Positions 24,649 to 33,835 are shown, counted from the first letter of the stretch. The stretch is DNA of 64,000 nt from Streptomyces sp. TRM68416 (GCF_014596915.1 NZ_JACVWU010000022.1:1-64000); one strand, 5' to 3'. Made by a program: numbers and translations. The notes: generated from the letters alone by a model not told the origin.

Positions 24649-25059
24649 ATGCGCTACGACCGCACAGTCCGCCTCGACACCGACTTCGCCACCGCCGTCG
24701 GCCGGGTCCGCGAGGCCCTGGCCGCCCAGGGCTTCGGCATCCTCACCGAGATCGACGTCACCGCCACCCTCAAGGCCAAGCTGGGCCGCGCCGCAGAGGA
24801 CATGGAGGACTACGTCATCCTCGGCGCCTGCAACCCGCCCCTCGCCCACCGCGCGCTGGACACCGACCGCACGGTCGGCCTGCTGCTGCCGTGCAACGTG
24901 GTGGTGCGCGCCGACGGCGACCGCACCGCCGTCCAGGCCCTGGACCCGGACACGATGGTCACCCTCACCGGGCTGGAAGCCCTGCGCCCGGTCGCCGAGG
25001 AGGCCGGCCGCCGCCTCGATGCCGCCCTCGCCTCCCTCACCGCACCGGACCCCGCCTGA
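24649..25059 (+). CDS. DUF302 family protein
   Basis: This 136-residue protein matches DUF302, with the family core GFGILTEIDVTATLKAKLG (about 28-46) and the conserved ILGACNPPLAHRAL (about 57-70), whose cysteine could react with sulfur species. DUF302 proteins often accompany rhodaneses and sulfur-oxidation genes; the reaction is not established. It is divergent from the MBL-rhodanese operon and shares its operator pair. ATG 24649 follows AGAAAGG at a suitable distance. Confidence 0.88.
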   Translation: MRYDRTVRLDTDFATAVGRVREALAAQGFGILTEIDVTATLKAKLGRAAEDMEDYVILGACNPPLAHRALDTDRTVGLLLPCNVVVRADGDRTAVQALDPDTMVTLTGLEALRPVAEEAGRRLDAALASLTAPDPA

Positions 25060-25214
25060 CGGACGGCCGGACGACCGGGCTCGGGGGTCATGGGGCGCCC
25101 AGGAATCCGAACCGACAGCTCCGGTGACGCGTCGTGCAGTTCCCCGCACCCCTGCTGTCGGTCCGCCCACCCCTCTCACCAGGGGCTGTCGGAGGCACGT
25201 GCCAGGATGAGGGC

Positions 25215-28154
25215 ATGGCGCAGATCATCTCCTCCTCTCCCCTGGTCGGCCGGGACGACGAACTCGCCCGGCTGACGGGCGTGCTGGCGCGCGCCCGGAG
25301 CGGGGAGCCGCGGGCCGTGCTCGTCGCCGGGGACGCCGGGGTGGGCAAGACGCGGATGCTCGACGAGGTCGCGTCCGTGGCCGCCGGGGACGGCATGACG
25401 GTGCTCTGCGGGCACTGTGTCGACCTCGGGGACGTCGGTCTGCCGTATCTGCCGTTCACCGAGGTGCTGGGGGTGCTGGCCGGGGAGCCGCGGTTCGCTC
25501 AGGTGCTGGCGGCGCATCCGGTGGTCGACCGGATGCTGGGCGCGGGCACCGACGCCGACGGCGGCCGGCTGCGGCTGTTCGAGGGCATGGCCGGGCTGCT
25601 GGCGGACCTGGCCGACGTCGCGCCACTGCTGCTCGTGCTGGAGGACCTGCACTGGGCGGACCAGTCGTCCCGGGACCTGCTGCGGTTCCTGCTGAGCCGT
25701 GGTGTGCTGGGCCGGGCCGCCGGCCAGCGGCTCGCGGTGCTGGCCTCGTACCGTGCGGACGATCTGCACCGGCGTCACCCGCTGCGCCCGCTGCTGGCGG
25801 AGCTGGTGCGGCTGCCCGCGGTCGAGCGCCTGGAGCTGCGCCCGCTCCCCGACGCGGACGTGACCCGGCTGGTGCGGGCCCTTCAGGAGCGGCCGCTGCC
25901 GGAGGGCACGGTCAGCCGGATCGTCGAGCGGGCCGAGGGCAACGCCTTCTACGCCGAGGAGTTGCTGGCGGCCACGGACACCGAGGCCGGCGGTGTGCCC
26001 AGCGGGCTGGCGGACGTGCTGCTGCTGCGGTTCGAGCAACTGTCCGCCACCGCACAGCAGGTGCTGCGCACCGCGGCCGTCGCCGGGCGTCGCGTCGAGG
26101 ACGACCTGCTGCGCGAGGCCGTGGGCCTGCCGGAGGAGGAGCTGGAGGCGGCGCTGCGGGAGGCCGTGGGGCGCCAGTTGCTGGTCCCGGGCGACGGTGG
26201 CACGTACTCCTTCCGGCACGCTCTCGCGCGCGAGGCGGTCTACGCCGATCTCCTCCCGGGCGAACGGGCCCGGCTGCACGGCGCGTTCGCCCGGCTGCTC
26301 GCCGAGCGGCCCCGCCGCGCCGAGACCGCCGCCGAGCGCGCCCACCACCACCGGGAGAGCCACGAACCGGCCGCGGCACTCGCCGCCTCCCTGGAGGCCG
26401 CCGACCATGCCCAACGGGTCGGCGCGCCCGCAGAGGAGCTACGGCACCTGGAGACGGCGCTGGATCTGTGGTCGGCGGTGGAGCCGTCGGCGCGCCCCTC
26501 GGGCGAGGGCACCGACCGGGTGATGCTCACCCTGCGTGCCTCGGCCGCGGCCGCGCACGCCGGTGACGCGCACCGGGCGGTGGCCCTGACCCGTTCCGCG
26601 CTCGCGGGCGTCGACCAGGAGGCCGACTCGGAGCTGGCCGCCCGGGTCCGCTACACCCTGGCCGGCAATCTGCTCGGCGTCGACAGCCTGACCGCGGCGT
26701 TCACCCACAGCAGCGAGGCCCTCGCCCTGATCCCCGCCGAGCCCCCGTCGACCACCTGGGTGTGGGCGGCGGCCACCCATGTGCTGGTGGCTCGTCAGAT
26801 CGGGGAGGACGAGACCGCGCTGCGGGTCGCCCGCCAGGCCCTGCGGGCCGCTGAGCAGTTGCGGGTCCCGGACGCGCAGGCCGACCTGCTCGTCTCGCTG
26901 GCGATCCTGGAGAAGGGCGGCCGGCAGACCCCGGAGGGGCGCGAGCGGCTGGTGAAGGCGCGGGACCTGGCCCGCCGGTCGGGCAACGCGCCGGTGGAGC
27001 TGCGCGCGGTCTTCCACGTCGCCATGGGCCACTTCGAGGCCGACGACCTGGAGGCATGCCTGCCGTGGCTCGCCGAGGGGCTGGAGCGGGCCCGTCGGGC
27101 GGGCATGCTGTCCGCCCCGTATCCGCTGGAGATGCGCTATCTCCGGCTGCTCGTGCTGTTCTCGCTGGGCCGCTGGGACGAGTGCGTCCGCGAGGCGGCG
27201 GCCGACGCCGAGGTGCTGCCCGCCTCCGGCGGTTACGCCTCCGGGCCCGCCTGGTACGTCATGCTCGCCCGCGGCGACCTGACGGCCGTGGACCGGGCCC
27301 GGGCGCTGCTCCAGGGGCCGTTCGACTGGCTGGGCACGCTGGTCGCGGGCGTGGTGCTGACCGACGCCGCCGCGCTGCGGGGTGATGCGCAGGAGGCGGT
27401 CGACCGGATGCGGTCCACCGTCGCCGCGCTCACCGACCCGGCGGGCACTCCGCCCGATGTGACGGTGCGGCTCGCCGCCCTCGCGCTGTCCGCGGTCGCC
27501 GACCGGGCGGCCGAGCTGCGGCTGAGCGGCGACGAGGCCGGGGCACGCCGGTGGGCGCAGACCGCGACGGAACTGGTGGAGCCCGCGCGGGCGTCGGCGG
27601 CGCGGGGCGCGAACCGTGCGCCGCAGGGCCCGGAGGGCGTCGCCTGGCTGGCGCGCGCCGAGGCCGAGTGGACGCGGGCCGTCTCCGGGCCGGACGTCGA
27701 GGCCTGGGCGGCGGCGGTGGCCGCGTTCGGTCCCGGGGACGTGTACGAGACGGCGCGCTGCCGACTGCGGTACGCAGAGGCCCTGTTGACGGCGGAGCGG
27801 CGCGAGGAGGCGGCCGTCGAGGCGGCGGCCGTACGGGAGACGGCGGCGCGGCTGGGTGCGCTGCCCCTGCTGGAACGGGCGGACGCCCTGATCCGCCGGG
27901 GCCGGCTGTCGCCCCCGTCGTCCGCCGGGGACCGCACCTCGCCGCTGACGGCCCGGGAGCAGGACGTGCTGCGGCTGCTGGCCCTCGGCCGGAGCAACCG
28001 GCAGATCGGCGAGGAGCTGTTCATCAGCGGCAAGACGGCGAGCGTGCACGTCTCCAACATCCTCGCCAAGCTGGGCGCCGCGAGCCGCGGGGAGGCGGTG
28101 GCGATCGCCTACCGCGAGGGGCTGATCGAGCCGGAGCCGACGGCGTCCGGCTGA
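25215..28154 (+). CDS. LAL-type LuxR family regulator (AAA ATPase plus LuxR HTH)
   Basis: This large 979-residue transcription factor has an N-terminal NTPase (Walker A GDAGVGKTR near residue 39, Walker B LLLVLEDLHWAD near 140), a long helical TPR-like middle (about 380-880) and a C-terminal LuxR helix-turn-helix with LTAREQDVLRLLALGRSNRQI and KTASVHVSNILAKL. Such LAL regulators usually switch on adjacent catabolic or secondary-metabolite genes in response to an inducer or ATP. No biosynthetic cluster is adjacent; the nearest downstream genes are a serine hydrolase and a TerD-CAP protein. ATG 25215 follows AGGATGAGGGC. Confidence 0.92.
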   Translation: MAQIISSSPLVGRDDELARLTGVLARARSGEPRAVLVAGDAGVGKTRMLDEVASVAAGDGMTVLCGHCVDLGDVGLPYLPFTEVLGVLAGEPRFAQVLAAHPVVDRMLGAGTDADGGRLRLFEGMAGLLADLADVAPLLLVLEDLHWADQSSRDLLRFLLSRGVLGRAAGQRLAVLASYRADDLHRRHPLRPLLAELVRLPAVERLELRPLPDADVTRLVRALQERPLPEGTVSRIVERAEGNAFYAEELLAATDTEAGGVPSGLADVLLLRFEQLSATAQQVLRTAAVAGRRVEDDLLREAVGLPEEELEAALREAVGRQLLVPGDGGTYSFRHALAREAVYADLLPGERARLHGAFARLLAERPRRAETAAERAHHHRESHEPAAALAASLEAADHAQRVGAPAEELRHLETALDLWSAVEPSARPSGEGTDRVMLTLRASAAAAHAGDAHRAVALTRSALAGVDQEADSELAARVRYTLAGNLLGVDSLTAAFTHSSEALALIPAEPPSTTWVWAAATHVLVARQIGEDETALRVARQALRAAEQLRVPDAQADLLVSLAILEKGGRQTPEGRERLVKARDLARRSGNAPVELRAVFHVAMGHFEADDLEACLPWLAEGLERARRAGMLSAPYPLEMRYLRLLVLFSLGRWDECVREAAADAEVLPASGGYASGPAWYVMLARGDLTAVDRARALLQGPFDWLGTLVAGVVLTDAAALRGDAQEAVDRMRSTVAALTDPAGTPPDVTVRLAALALSAVADRAAELRLSGDEAGARRWAQTATELVEPARASAARGANRAPQGPEGVAWLARAEAEWTRAVSGPDVEAWAAAVAAFGPGDVYETARCRLRYAEALLTAERREEAAVEAAAVRETAARLGALPLLERADALIRRGRLSPPSSAGDRTSPLTAREQDVLRLLALGRSNRQIGEELFISGKTASVHVSNILAKLGAASRGEAVAIAYREGLIEPEPTASG

Positions 28155-28203
28155 GTCCGCCCGCCGCGTCGTCCGCACCCGCGAGCCATGCCCGAAAAGT
28201 ACT

Positions 28204-28215
28204 AAATGGCCATTT
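28204..28215. promoter_or_regulatory. AT-rich perfect palindrome AAATGGCCATTT
   Basis: The 12-bp palindrome lies 79 bases before the serine hydrolase start in an unusually AT-rich stretch, with a second GGCCAT at 28230-28235. It is a plausible operator near the promoter; the regulator is unknown (the LAL protein upstream is one candidate). Confidence 0.4.
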
Positions 28216-28293
28216 TCTCTTCTCCCGCTGGCCATACTGTGCGTCATTCGTACCGCCGTGACGGCGCGTCAGACGCAGCGGGAGAGGACTCGG

Positions 28294-29490
28294 ATGGTCT
28301 CAGCAACGGTGGGCAAGGCTACGGCGTTGGGGGCGGCGGTCCTCCTCTCCCTCCTGCCGGTGCCGGCGCAAGCGGCACCCCAGCAGCCCGAGCCCGACCT
28401 CACGGCTCTCCGCGCCGACCTGCGCACGGCCCTGCGGCAGGGCGCGCCCGGCGCGACGGCCCGCGTCGACGACCACGGCACGATCGCGGTGGCGGCCGCC
28501 GGCGTCGCCGACCGCACCACCCTGCGGTCCATCGGCACCGCCGACCGGTTCCGCATCGGCAGCGTCACCAAGATCTTCTCGGCCGTGGTGCTGCTGCAAC
28601 TGGTCGACGAGCGGAAGATCCGGCTCGACGCCCCGGTCAACCGCTATCTGCCCGGCCTGCTCCCGGACGACCGCATCACCGTACGGCACGTGCTGAGCCA
28701 CCGCAGCGGCCTGTACGACTACACGGGCGACATGTTCGCCGCCTCGGTGTCCGGCTTCGAGGCGGTCCGCACCAAGGTCTTCACCCTGCGCCACCTGGTG
28801 AACCGCTCCCTGCGCAAGCCGCGCACCACCGCGCCGGGCGGCGCGTACCGGTACTCGAACACCAACTTCGTCGTCGCCGGGATGCTGATCAGGAAGGTCA
28901 CCGGACACTCCCTCGCCACCGAGTACCGCACCCGGATCATCGAACCGCTGGAGCTGAGCGACACCTTCTACCTGCATCCCAGCACCCAGCTCCCGGGCCG
29001 TTACGCCCGCGGTTACCTCACCCCGGACACCGCCGGGGCCCCGCTCGTCGACGCCACGCGGCAGACCGCGTCCTGGGCGCAGAGCGCGGGCGCGCTGATC
29101 TCCACCACGCGCGACCTGAACACCTTCCTGTCAGCCCTCCTCGGCGGCCGGCTCACCTCCGCCGCACAACTCCAGGAGATGCGGCGCTGGGTGCCCGCGG
29201 GCACCGGCCAGGCCTACGGGCTCGGGCTGCGGCGGCGCGATCTGTCGTGCGGTGTCTCCGTGTACGGGCACACCGGCGCCGTGCAGGGCTACTACACGTA
29301 CGCGTTCGGCTCCAAGGACGGCAGGCGCACGCTCGCCGCGTTCGCCAACGCCTCCAACAACGGCAGGCTGCACACCACCATGCTGGGCACGCTGGAGTCG
29401 GCGTTCTGCGGCAAGCGGACCAAGGCGCCGCGCGGAGCGGCGGCCATCGAACGGCACGAGGACGCCGCTCCGGCCGTACCCCTGGACTGA
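28294..29490 (+). CDS. Secreted beta-lactamase/D-Ala-D-Ala carboxypeptidase family serine hydrolase
   Basis: This 398-residue exported protein has a signal peptide (about residues 1-28, ending PVPAQA-AP) and a class C-like serine hydrolase domain. Catalytic motifs are the SxxK Ser/Lys in GSVTKI, YxN as YSNTN and a HTG triad (YGHTGAVQG) near the C terminus. Streptomyces R61-type DD-peptidases have this arrangement, so it probably acts on peptidoglycan stem peptides outside the cell; beta-lactam hydrolysis is also possible. ATG 28294 has GGAGAGG six bases upstream; the GTG at 28258 would precede the signal peptide oddly. Confidence 0.9.
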   Translation: MVSATVGKATALGAAVLLSLLPVPAQAAPQQPEPDLTALRADLRTALRQGAPGATARVDDHGTIAVAAAGVADRTTLRSIGTADRFRIGSVTKIFSAVVLLQLVDERKIRLDAPVNRYLPGLLPDDRITVRHVLSHRSGLYDYTGDMFAASVSGFEAVRTKVFTLRHLVNRSLRKPRTTAPGGAYRYSNTNFVVAGMLIRKVTGHSLATEYRTRIIEPLELSDTFYLHPSTQLPGRYARGYLTPDTAGAPLVDATRQTASWAQSAGALISTTRDLNTFLSALLGGRLTSAAQLQEMRRWVPAGTGQAYGLGLRRRDLSCGVSVYGHTGAVQGYYTYAFGSKDGRRTLAAFANASNNGRLHTTMLGTLESAFCGKRTKAPRGAAAIERHEDAAPAVPLD

Positions 29491-29577
29491 GCCCGCGCGG
29501 CCGGGCGGGAACCCTTGTCCGCCGGTGCGCGTTCTCCGGACATCCCCCACCGGAACGCGCACCACCAGGACGGCCCG

Positions 29578-30867
29578 ATGAGCGAGTTGGTCCCCGGCGG
29601 CAATGTGCCCCTCCCGGGCGGAGCCGTGGCCGTCCGGGTCCCCGGCCCCTTCGACGTGTCCGCGCTGATCACGGACGAGGGCGGCAAGGTCCGCGGCGAC
29701 GGCGACTTCGTGTTCTACAACCAGCCGGCCGCTCCCGGCGCCCGGCTGCGCGGCGACACCCTCACCGTCATCCCGGCGCACCTGCGCGCGGGGGCCGCCC
29801 GGGTCACGGTCGTGGTCAGCGCCGCGGACCCCGGCACCGCCCTGGCCCGGCTGCCCGCCCCGGCCCTCCAGGTCACCGGCCCGGACGGCCGCCCGCTGGC
29901 CCGGTTCGCGCCACCGCGCCCACGGCAGGAGACGGTCCTGCTGCTCGCCGAGATCTACCGCCGCGGCGACGGCTGGAAACTGCGGGCCCTCGGCCAGGGG
30001 TACGCCGACGGACTGGCGGGTCTCGCCCGCGACTTCGGGGTGGAGGTGGCGGAGGAGGAGCCCGCGCAGCAGCCCCCCGCCCCTCCCCCGGCGGACTCGG
30101 ACGGCTTTCTCGGGCTGGTCAACTCCGCCCGCTCCAGAGCCGGTTCACCGGCGGTCGCGCTCGACGCCCGGCTGAGCTCGGCAGCCCGGCAGCACGCGGC
30201 GGAGATGGCCGCCGCCGGGCGCCTGGGCGGGGAGGGCCGTGACGGTGTCTCCGTGCACCAGCGCGTGACCGCGGCCGGATTCGCCTATCTCACCGTCGGC
30301 GAGCACCTCGTCTCCGGCCCGCGCACGCCCGCCGAGTTCGTCGACTACTGCCTGCGCACCGACCGGGCCCGGCGCACCCTTCAGGACCCGGCCTTCACCC
30401 ATGCCGGCCTGGGGCACGTCGCCGGCCGTTCCGGGGACGTGTACTGGACGGCCCTGTGGGCGCGGCCGTTCACCGCGGACGGACTGGCCCGCACGGCCGC
30501 CGAGGTCGTTCAGCTGACCAATCGCGAGCGCGCCCGGGCCGGACTGCCCCCGCTGGCCGTCGATCCCGCCCTCACCGCGGCCGCGCAGGCGCACAGCGCG
30601 GACATGGTCGCGCGCGCCTTCTACTCCCACACCTCGCCCGATGGAAGCCAACCCTGGGACCGGGCGGCCGCCGCGGGCGCCGACCGCCGTTCGATCGGGG
30701 AGAACATCGCCTGCGGCCAGCGCTCCGCGGCCGAGGTCGTCGAGGGCTGGATGAACAGCCCCGGCCACCGGGCCAACATCCTCAAGCCCGACTTCACCCA
30801 CATGGGCGTCGGCTTCGCGGGCGGCGGCCGGGCCGGCACGTACTGGACGCAGGTCTTCGGCGCCTGA
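29578..30867 (+). CDS. TerD-domain protein fused to two CAP/SCP domains
   Basis: This 429-residue protein has an unusual architecture. Residues 1-160 form a TerD-like domain (PGGNVPLPGGAVAVRV start and EIYRRGDGWKLRALGQGYADGLAGL near 122-146). A proline-rich linker follows, then a first CAP/SCP domain (about 178-300) that looks divergent, and a second well-conserved one (about 305-429) with the HSADM, FYSHTSPDG and GWMNSPGHRANIL signatures. CAP domains are typically extracellular, yet no signal peptide is visible, while TerD domains are cytoplasmic calcium-binding stress modules. It lies next to an AIM24 gene. Function is unknown. Confidence 0.85.
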   Translation: MSELVPGGNVPLPGGAVAVRVPGPFDVSALITDEGGKVRGDGDFVFYNQPAAPGARLRGDTLTVIPAHLRAGAARVTVVVSAADPGTALARLPAPALQVTGPDGRPLARFAPPRPRQETVLLLAEIYRRGDGWKLRALGQGYADGLAGLARDFGVEVAEEEPAQQPPAPPPADSDGFLGLVNSARSRAGSPAVALDARLSSAARQHAAEMAAAGRLGGEGRDGVSVHQRVTAAGFAYLTVGEHLVSGPRTPAEFVDYCLRTDRARRTLQDPAFTHAGLGHVAGRSGDVYWTALWARPFTADGLARTAAEVVQLTNRERARAGLPPLAVDPALTAAAQAHSADMVARAFYSHTSPDGSQPWDRAAAAGADRRSIGENIACGQRSAAEVVEGWMNSPGHRANILKPDFTHMGVGFAGGGRAGTYWTQVFGA

Positions 30868-30918
30868 TCCGGCGACGGGTGCTGGTCGGAGGGCATGCCT
30901 CCGGGACACGATGCCTCC

Positions 30919-31596
30919 ATGAAGGGTGATCTGTTTTCCAGTGAGTACGTAGTCCAGCCCGCCACCGCGCCGGGGATGACCGTCGAGAACTCCAAGTGCA
31001 TCAGGTACACGGTGAGCGGCGAGATGCTCGCCCGCCAGGGGGCGATGGTCGCCTACCGCGGCAACCTCCAGTTCGAGCGCAAGGGCCAGGGCGTGGGCGG
31101 CATGCTCAAGCGTGCGGTCACCGGCGAGGGGCTGCCGCTGATGGCGGTGCGCGGGCAGGGCGAGGCCTGGTTCGCGCACGAGGCGCAGAACTGCTTCGTC
31201 GTCGAGATCGACCCCGGTGACGAGTTCACCGTCAACGGCCGCAACGTCCTGTGCTTCGACGCCTCCCTGTCGTACCGGATCGCCACGGTGAAGGGGGCGG
31301 GCATGACCGGGGGCGGGCTGTTCAACAGCGTCTTCACGGGGCAGGGGCGGCTGGGGCTGGTGTGCGAGGGCAGTCCGCTGGTCATCCCGGTCTCGGCGCA
31401 GTATCCGGTGTACGTCGACACGGACGCGGTCGTCGGCTGGAGCGCGGGTCTGCAGACCTCGTTGCACCGCTCGCAGTCCATCGGGTCGATGCTGCGCGGC
31501 GGCTCCGGGGAGGCCGTGCAGTTGATGCTGAGCGGTGAGGGCTTCGTCGTCGTCCGGCCGAGCGAGGCGACTCCGCACAAGGCGCAGCAGCACTGA
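30919..31596 (+). CDS. AIM24 family protein
   Basis: This 225-residue beta-rich protein belongs to the AIM24/TIGR00266 family, with glycine-rich strands around KGQGVGGMLKRAVTGEGLPLM and QGEAWFAH. Bacterial members are often found with TerD genes, which fits the TerD-CAP gene 51 bases upstream, so the two may be co-transcribed. Biochemical role is unknown. ATG 30919 is chosen; the ATG at 30895 is less likely. A strong hairpin terminator follows 78 bases after the stop. Confidence 0.88.
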   Translation: MKGDLFSSEYVVQPATAPGMTVENSKCIRYTVSGEMLARQGAMVAYRGNLQFERKGQGVGGMLKRAVTGEGLPLMAVRGQGEAWFAHEAQNCFVVEIDPGDEFTVNGRNVLCFDASLSYRIATVKGAGMTGGGLFNSVFTGQGRLGLVCEGSPLVIPVSAQYPVYVDTDAVVGWSAGLQTSLHRSQSIGSMLRGGSGEAVQLMLSGEGFVVVRPSEATPHKAQQH

Positions 31597-31673
31597 CGCC
31601 CCGTGAGGTGATCTACGCCTCACACGCAACCCTCCCGGCCCGGCCCACGTCTAGACCGACAACAGATGACACC

Positions 31674-31697
31674 GCCCCGGCCCCTGTGGGCCGGGGC
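31674..31697 (+). terminator. Hairpin terminator after the AIM24 gene
   Basis: A perfect 10-bp GC stem (31674-31683 with 31688-31697) with a CTGT loop is followed by CGGTTTCC. It separates the TerD-CAP/AIM24 unit from the next promoter. Confidence 0.8.
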
Positions 31698-31712
31698 CGG
31701 TTTCCGACGCTC

Positions 31713-31755
31713 TATACACATCATGTATACACGCGATGTAGAGATGGTGTGTATA
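31713..31755. promoter_or_regulatory. AT-rich operator cluster upstream of the TPR gene
   Basis: TATACACA (31713-31720) and TGTGTATA (31748-31755) are perfect inverted arms flanking a central palindrome TGTATACA (31724-31731). Such an AT-rich, symmetric cluster stands out in this genome. It lies 18 bases before the start codon at 31773, probably overlapping the promoter. The regulator is not identified. Confidence 0.65.
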
Positions 31756-31772
31756 TGGATCGAGAGGCATCC

Positions 31773-32813
31773 ATGTACGGCAAGGCATTCGCCCCCGAGT
31801 ACCAGGGCACCCTGGCCACTCTCTCCGTCAACTCCTCGCTGACCGACGTACTGGCCGCCGGCACCGAGGAGCTGCGGGCCGCCGAACGGGCCGGACGGCA
31901 CGGCGAGGCGGCCCGTTCGGGGCTGGCGGTCGCCGAGGCGCACCGCAGGCTGGGCCGGATCGGCGAGGCGGACCGGGCGTGGAAGGCCAGTTACCGCGCG
32001 GCCCGGCAGGCGGGCGACACCGCGGCGATGGCCTGGGCCCTGTGGAGCGGCGGCACGCTCGCCCGGCAGCGCGGCTCCTTCGCCCTGGCCCGGCGGCTGC
32101 TCCGGCTCGCCGCGGACCTCGGCGAGCTGGGCGGCGACGTCGTCGTGCGCGGGTACTCGCTGGCCGGGCTGGCCGAGACCGGCCGGATCCAGGGCGACTA
32201 CGAGGCCGTCGGCCGGCTCCACGAGCAGTTGCTGGCGGAGGCCCGCCGGCGCGGCGAGGCCCGGCACACCGTGTGGGCGCTGGAGGGCATCGCGCAGATC
32301 CACCGCAACACCGGCTCCTACGACACCGCGTACGCCCTGTTCGAGGAGGCGGCCGAGATCGCCGCCCGCGCCGACGACCGGCGCGGGCACGCCTGGGCGC
32401 TGCGCGGGCTCGCCGACATCGTCTCGGTGCGCGACGGCGACACCACGGAGGCCCTGCGCCTGCTGTCCGAGGCGGAGACGGCCTGCCGGGCGATGAACCT
32501 GTCCAGCGCGCTCGCCTACAACCACAAGATGCGCGGCAACGTCCTGTACCGGGCCGGGCGCTACGAGGAGGCCCGGGACCTGTACGAGCTGGCGCTCTCG
32601 GAGTTCCGCGCCATGGGCGAACCGCGCGGCGAGGCCCTGTCCCGGCTCGGCCTCGTCAAGTCGCGGGCCCGGCTGGGCCGGGACCGGGCCGCGACGAGCA
32701 CCGAACTGACCGAGCTGGCACAGACGTTGGGCCGGATCGGGCTGCGGCACGCGCAGCAGATGGCGGACCGGGCCCAGGACGAGCTGGGCCTGCGGACGGA
32801 GGCCGTACGGTGA
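31773..32813 (+). CDS. Tetratricopeptide repeat protein
   Basis: The 346-residue protein is built almost wholly of TPR-like helical pairs (about residues 25-340), with recurrent alanine/glycine-rich A-helix motifs such as GEAARSGLAVAEAHRRLGR and YEEARDLYELALSEFRAMG. No helix-turn-helix or catalytic domain is visible, so it is a scaffold or regulator of unknown partner. Its GTGA overlap with the polyprenyl synthase gene indicates coupled translation and shared function. ATG 31773 has GAGAGG upstream; ATG 31755 lies within the operator arm. Confidence 0.85.
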   Translation: MYGKAFAPEYQGTLATLSVNSSLTDVLAAGTEELRAAERAGRHGEAARSGLAVAEAHRRLGRIGEADRAWKASYRAARQAGDTAAMAWALWSGGTLARQRGSFALARRLLRLAADLGELGGDVVVRGYSLAGLAETGRIQGDYEAVGRLHEQLLAEARRRGEARHTVWALEGIAQIHRNTGSYDTAYALFEEAAEIAARADDRRGHAWALRGLADIVSVRDGDTTEALRLLSEAETACRAMNLSSALAYNHKMRGNVLYRAGRYEEARDLYELALSEFRAMGEPRGEALSRLGLVKSRARLGRDRAATSTELTELAQTLGRIGLRHAQQMADRAQDELGLRTEAVR

Positions 32814-33835
32814 CGGCGCTCTCCTCCGCGGCGCCCGCGACGGCCCACCACGTCCTCGACCGCTGCCGGACCCTGGTCCGCCCGGCGTTGCAGCAGGCCG
32901 TCGGCCGGCTGCATCCCTGGGTGGGCGAGATGGCCGCGTACTCCTTCGGCTGGTGCGAGGTGGGCGGCGCGCCGGCCACGGGCTCGAGCGGGAAGGGCGT
33001 ACGGCAGGCGCTGGCCGTGCTCGGCGCCGAGGCGGTGGGCGGTGACGAGCGGGCCGGGACGACCGCGGCGGTCGCGGTGGAGCTGGTGCACGTCTTCTCC
33101 CTGCTGCACGACGACATCATGGACGGCGACCCGGCACGCCGTCGCCGCCCCACGGTGTGGAAGGCGTACGGCACGGGCCCGGCCGTCCTCGCGGGCGACG
33201 CCCTGTTCGCGCTCGCCGTCGAGACGCTCGCCACGGCACCGGCGGGCGCGGACGCCGTACGCATCCTGTCGGGGGCGCTCGGCGACCTGGTGCGCGGGCA
33301 GGCGGACGACCTGCTGTTCGCGTCCCGTCCGTGGACCGGTCCGGAGCGGGTGCGGCCGGCGGAGTACCGGGCGATGGCCGAGCACAAGACCGGCGCGCTG
33401 CTGGGCTGCGCGCTCGCGCTGGGGGCCGTGCTCGGCGGCGCGCCGCCCGCCACGGCCGCCGCCCTGGACCGAGCCGGGCGGCACCTGGGGATCGCGTTCC
33501 AGGCCGTCGACGACGTGCTGGGGGTCTGGGGCGAGCCGGCCGTCACCGGCAAGCCCGTCCACGGCGATCTGCGCGAGCGCAAGAGGACCTTCCCCGTCCT
33601 GGTCGCGCTCGACTCGCCCGAAGCCCCGCGTCTGGCCCGGCTGTTGGAATCCGGGACGGATCCCGCCGCCGCGGCGGCACTGATCGAGCGGGCCGGCGGA
33701 CGGGCGGCCGCGTCGGCCGAGGCCCGTCGGCAGACAGCCCTCGCCGAGGCCGCCCTGGACGGCGTACCGCTGGCGACGGAGGCGGCCGGGGAGCTGCGAT
33801 CACTGCTGGACTTCCTGGTGCGGCGCGATCTGTGA
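32810..33835 (+). CDS. Polyprenyl diphosphate synthase family protein
   Basis: This 341-residue trans-isoprenyl diphosphate synthase has a first aspartate-rich motif, LLHDDIMDGD (about residues 99-108), and a second, QAVDDVLG (about 234-241), where the fifth position is Gly instead of Asp. KGVRQALAVLG near residue 64 and EHKTGALLGCA are further family landmarks. It should extend allylic diphosphates with IPP; chain length (GGPP likely) is not readable. It overlaps the TPR gene by four bases. No terpene cyclase or phytoene synthase is present in the window, so the end product is unclear. Confidence 0.87.
   Translation: MTALSSAAPATAHHVLDRCRTLVRPALQQAVGRLHPWVGEMAAYSFGWCEVGGAPATGSSGKGVRQALAVLGAEAVGGDERAGTTAAVAVELVHVFSLLHDDIMDGDPARRRRPTVWKAYGTGPAVLAGDALFALAVETLATAPAGADAVRILSGALGDLVRGQADDLLFASRPWTGPERVRPAEYRAMAEHKTGALLGCALALGAVLGGAPPATAAALDRAGRHLGIAFQAVDDVLGVWGEPAVTGKPVHGDLRERKRTFPVLVALDSPEAPRLARLLESGTDPAAAAALIERAGGRAAASAEARRQTALAEAALDGVPLATEAAGELRSLLDFLVRRDL

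Noticed and set aside
29578..31596. A tellurite resistance operon
   Set aside because: Only one TerD-like fusion and AIM24 are present; no TerB, TerC, TerA or other ter genes are seen.
31773..33835. A terpene biosynthetic cluster
   Set aside because: The prenyl synthase lacks a neighbouring cyclase, phytoene synthase or tailoring enzyme.
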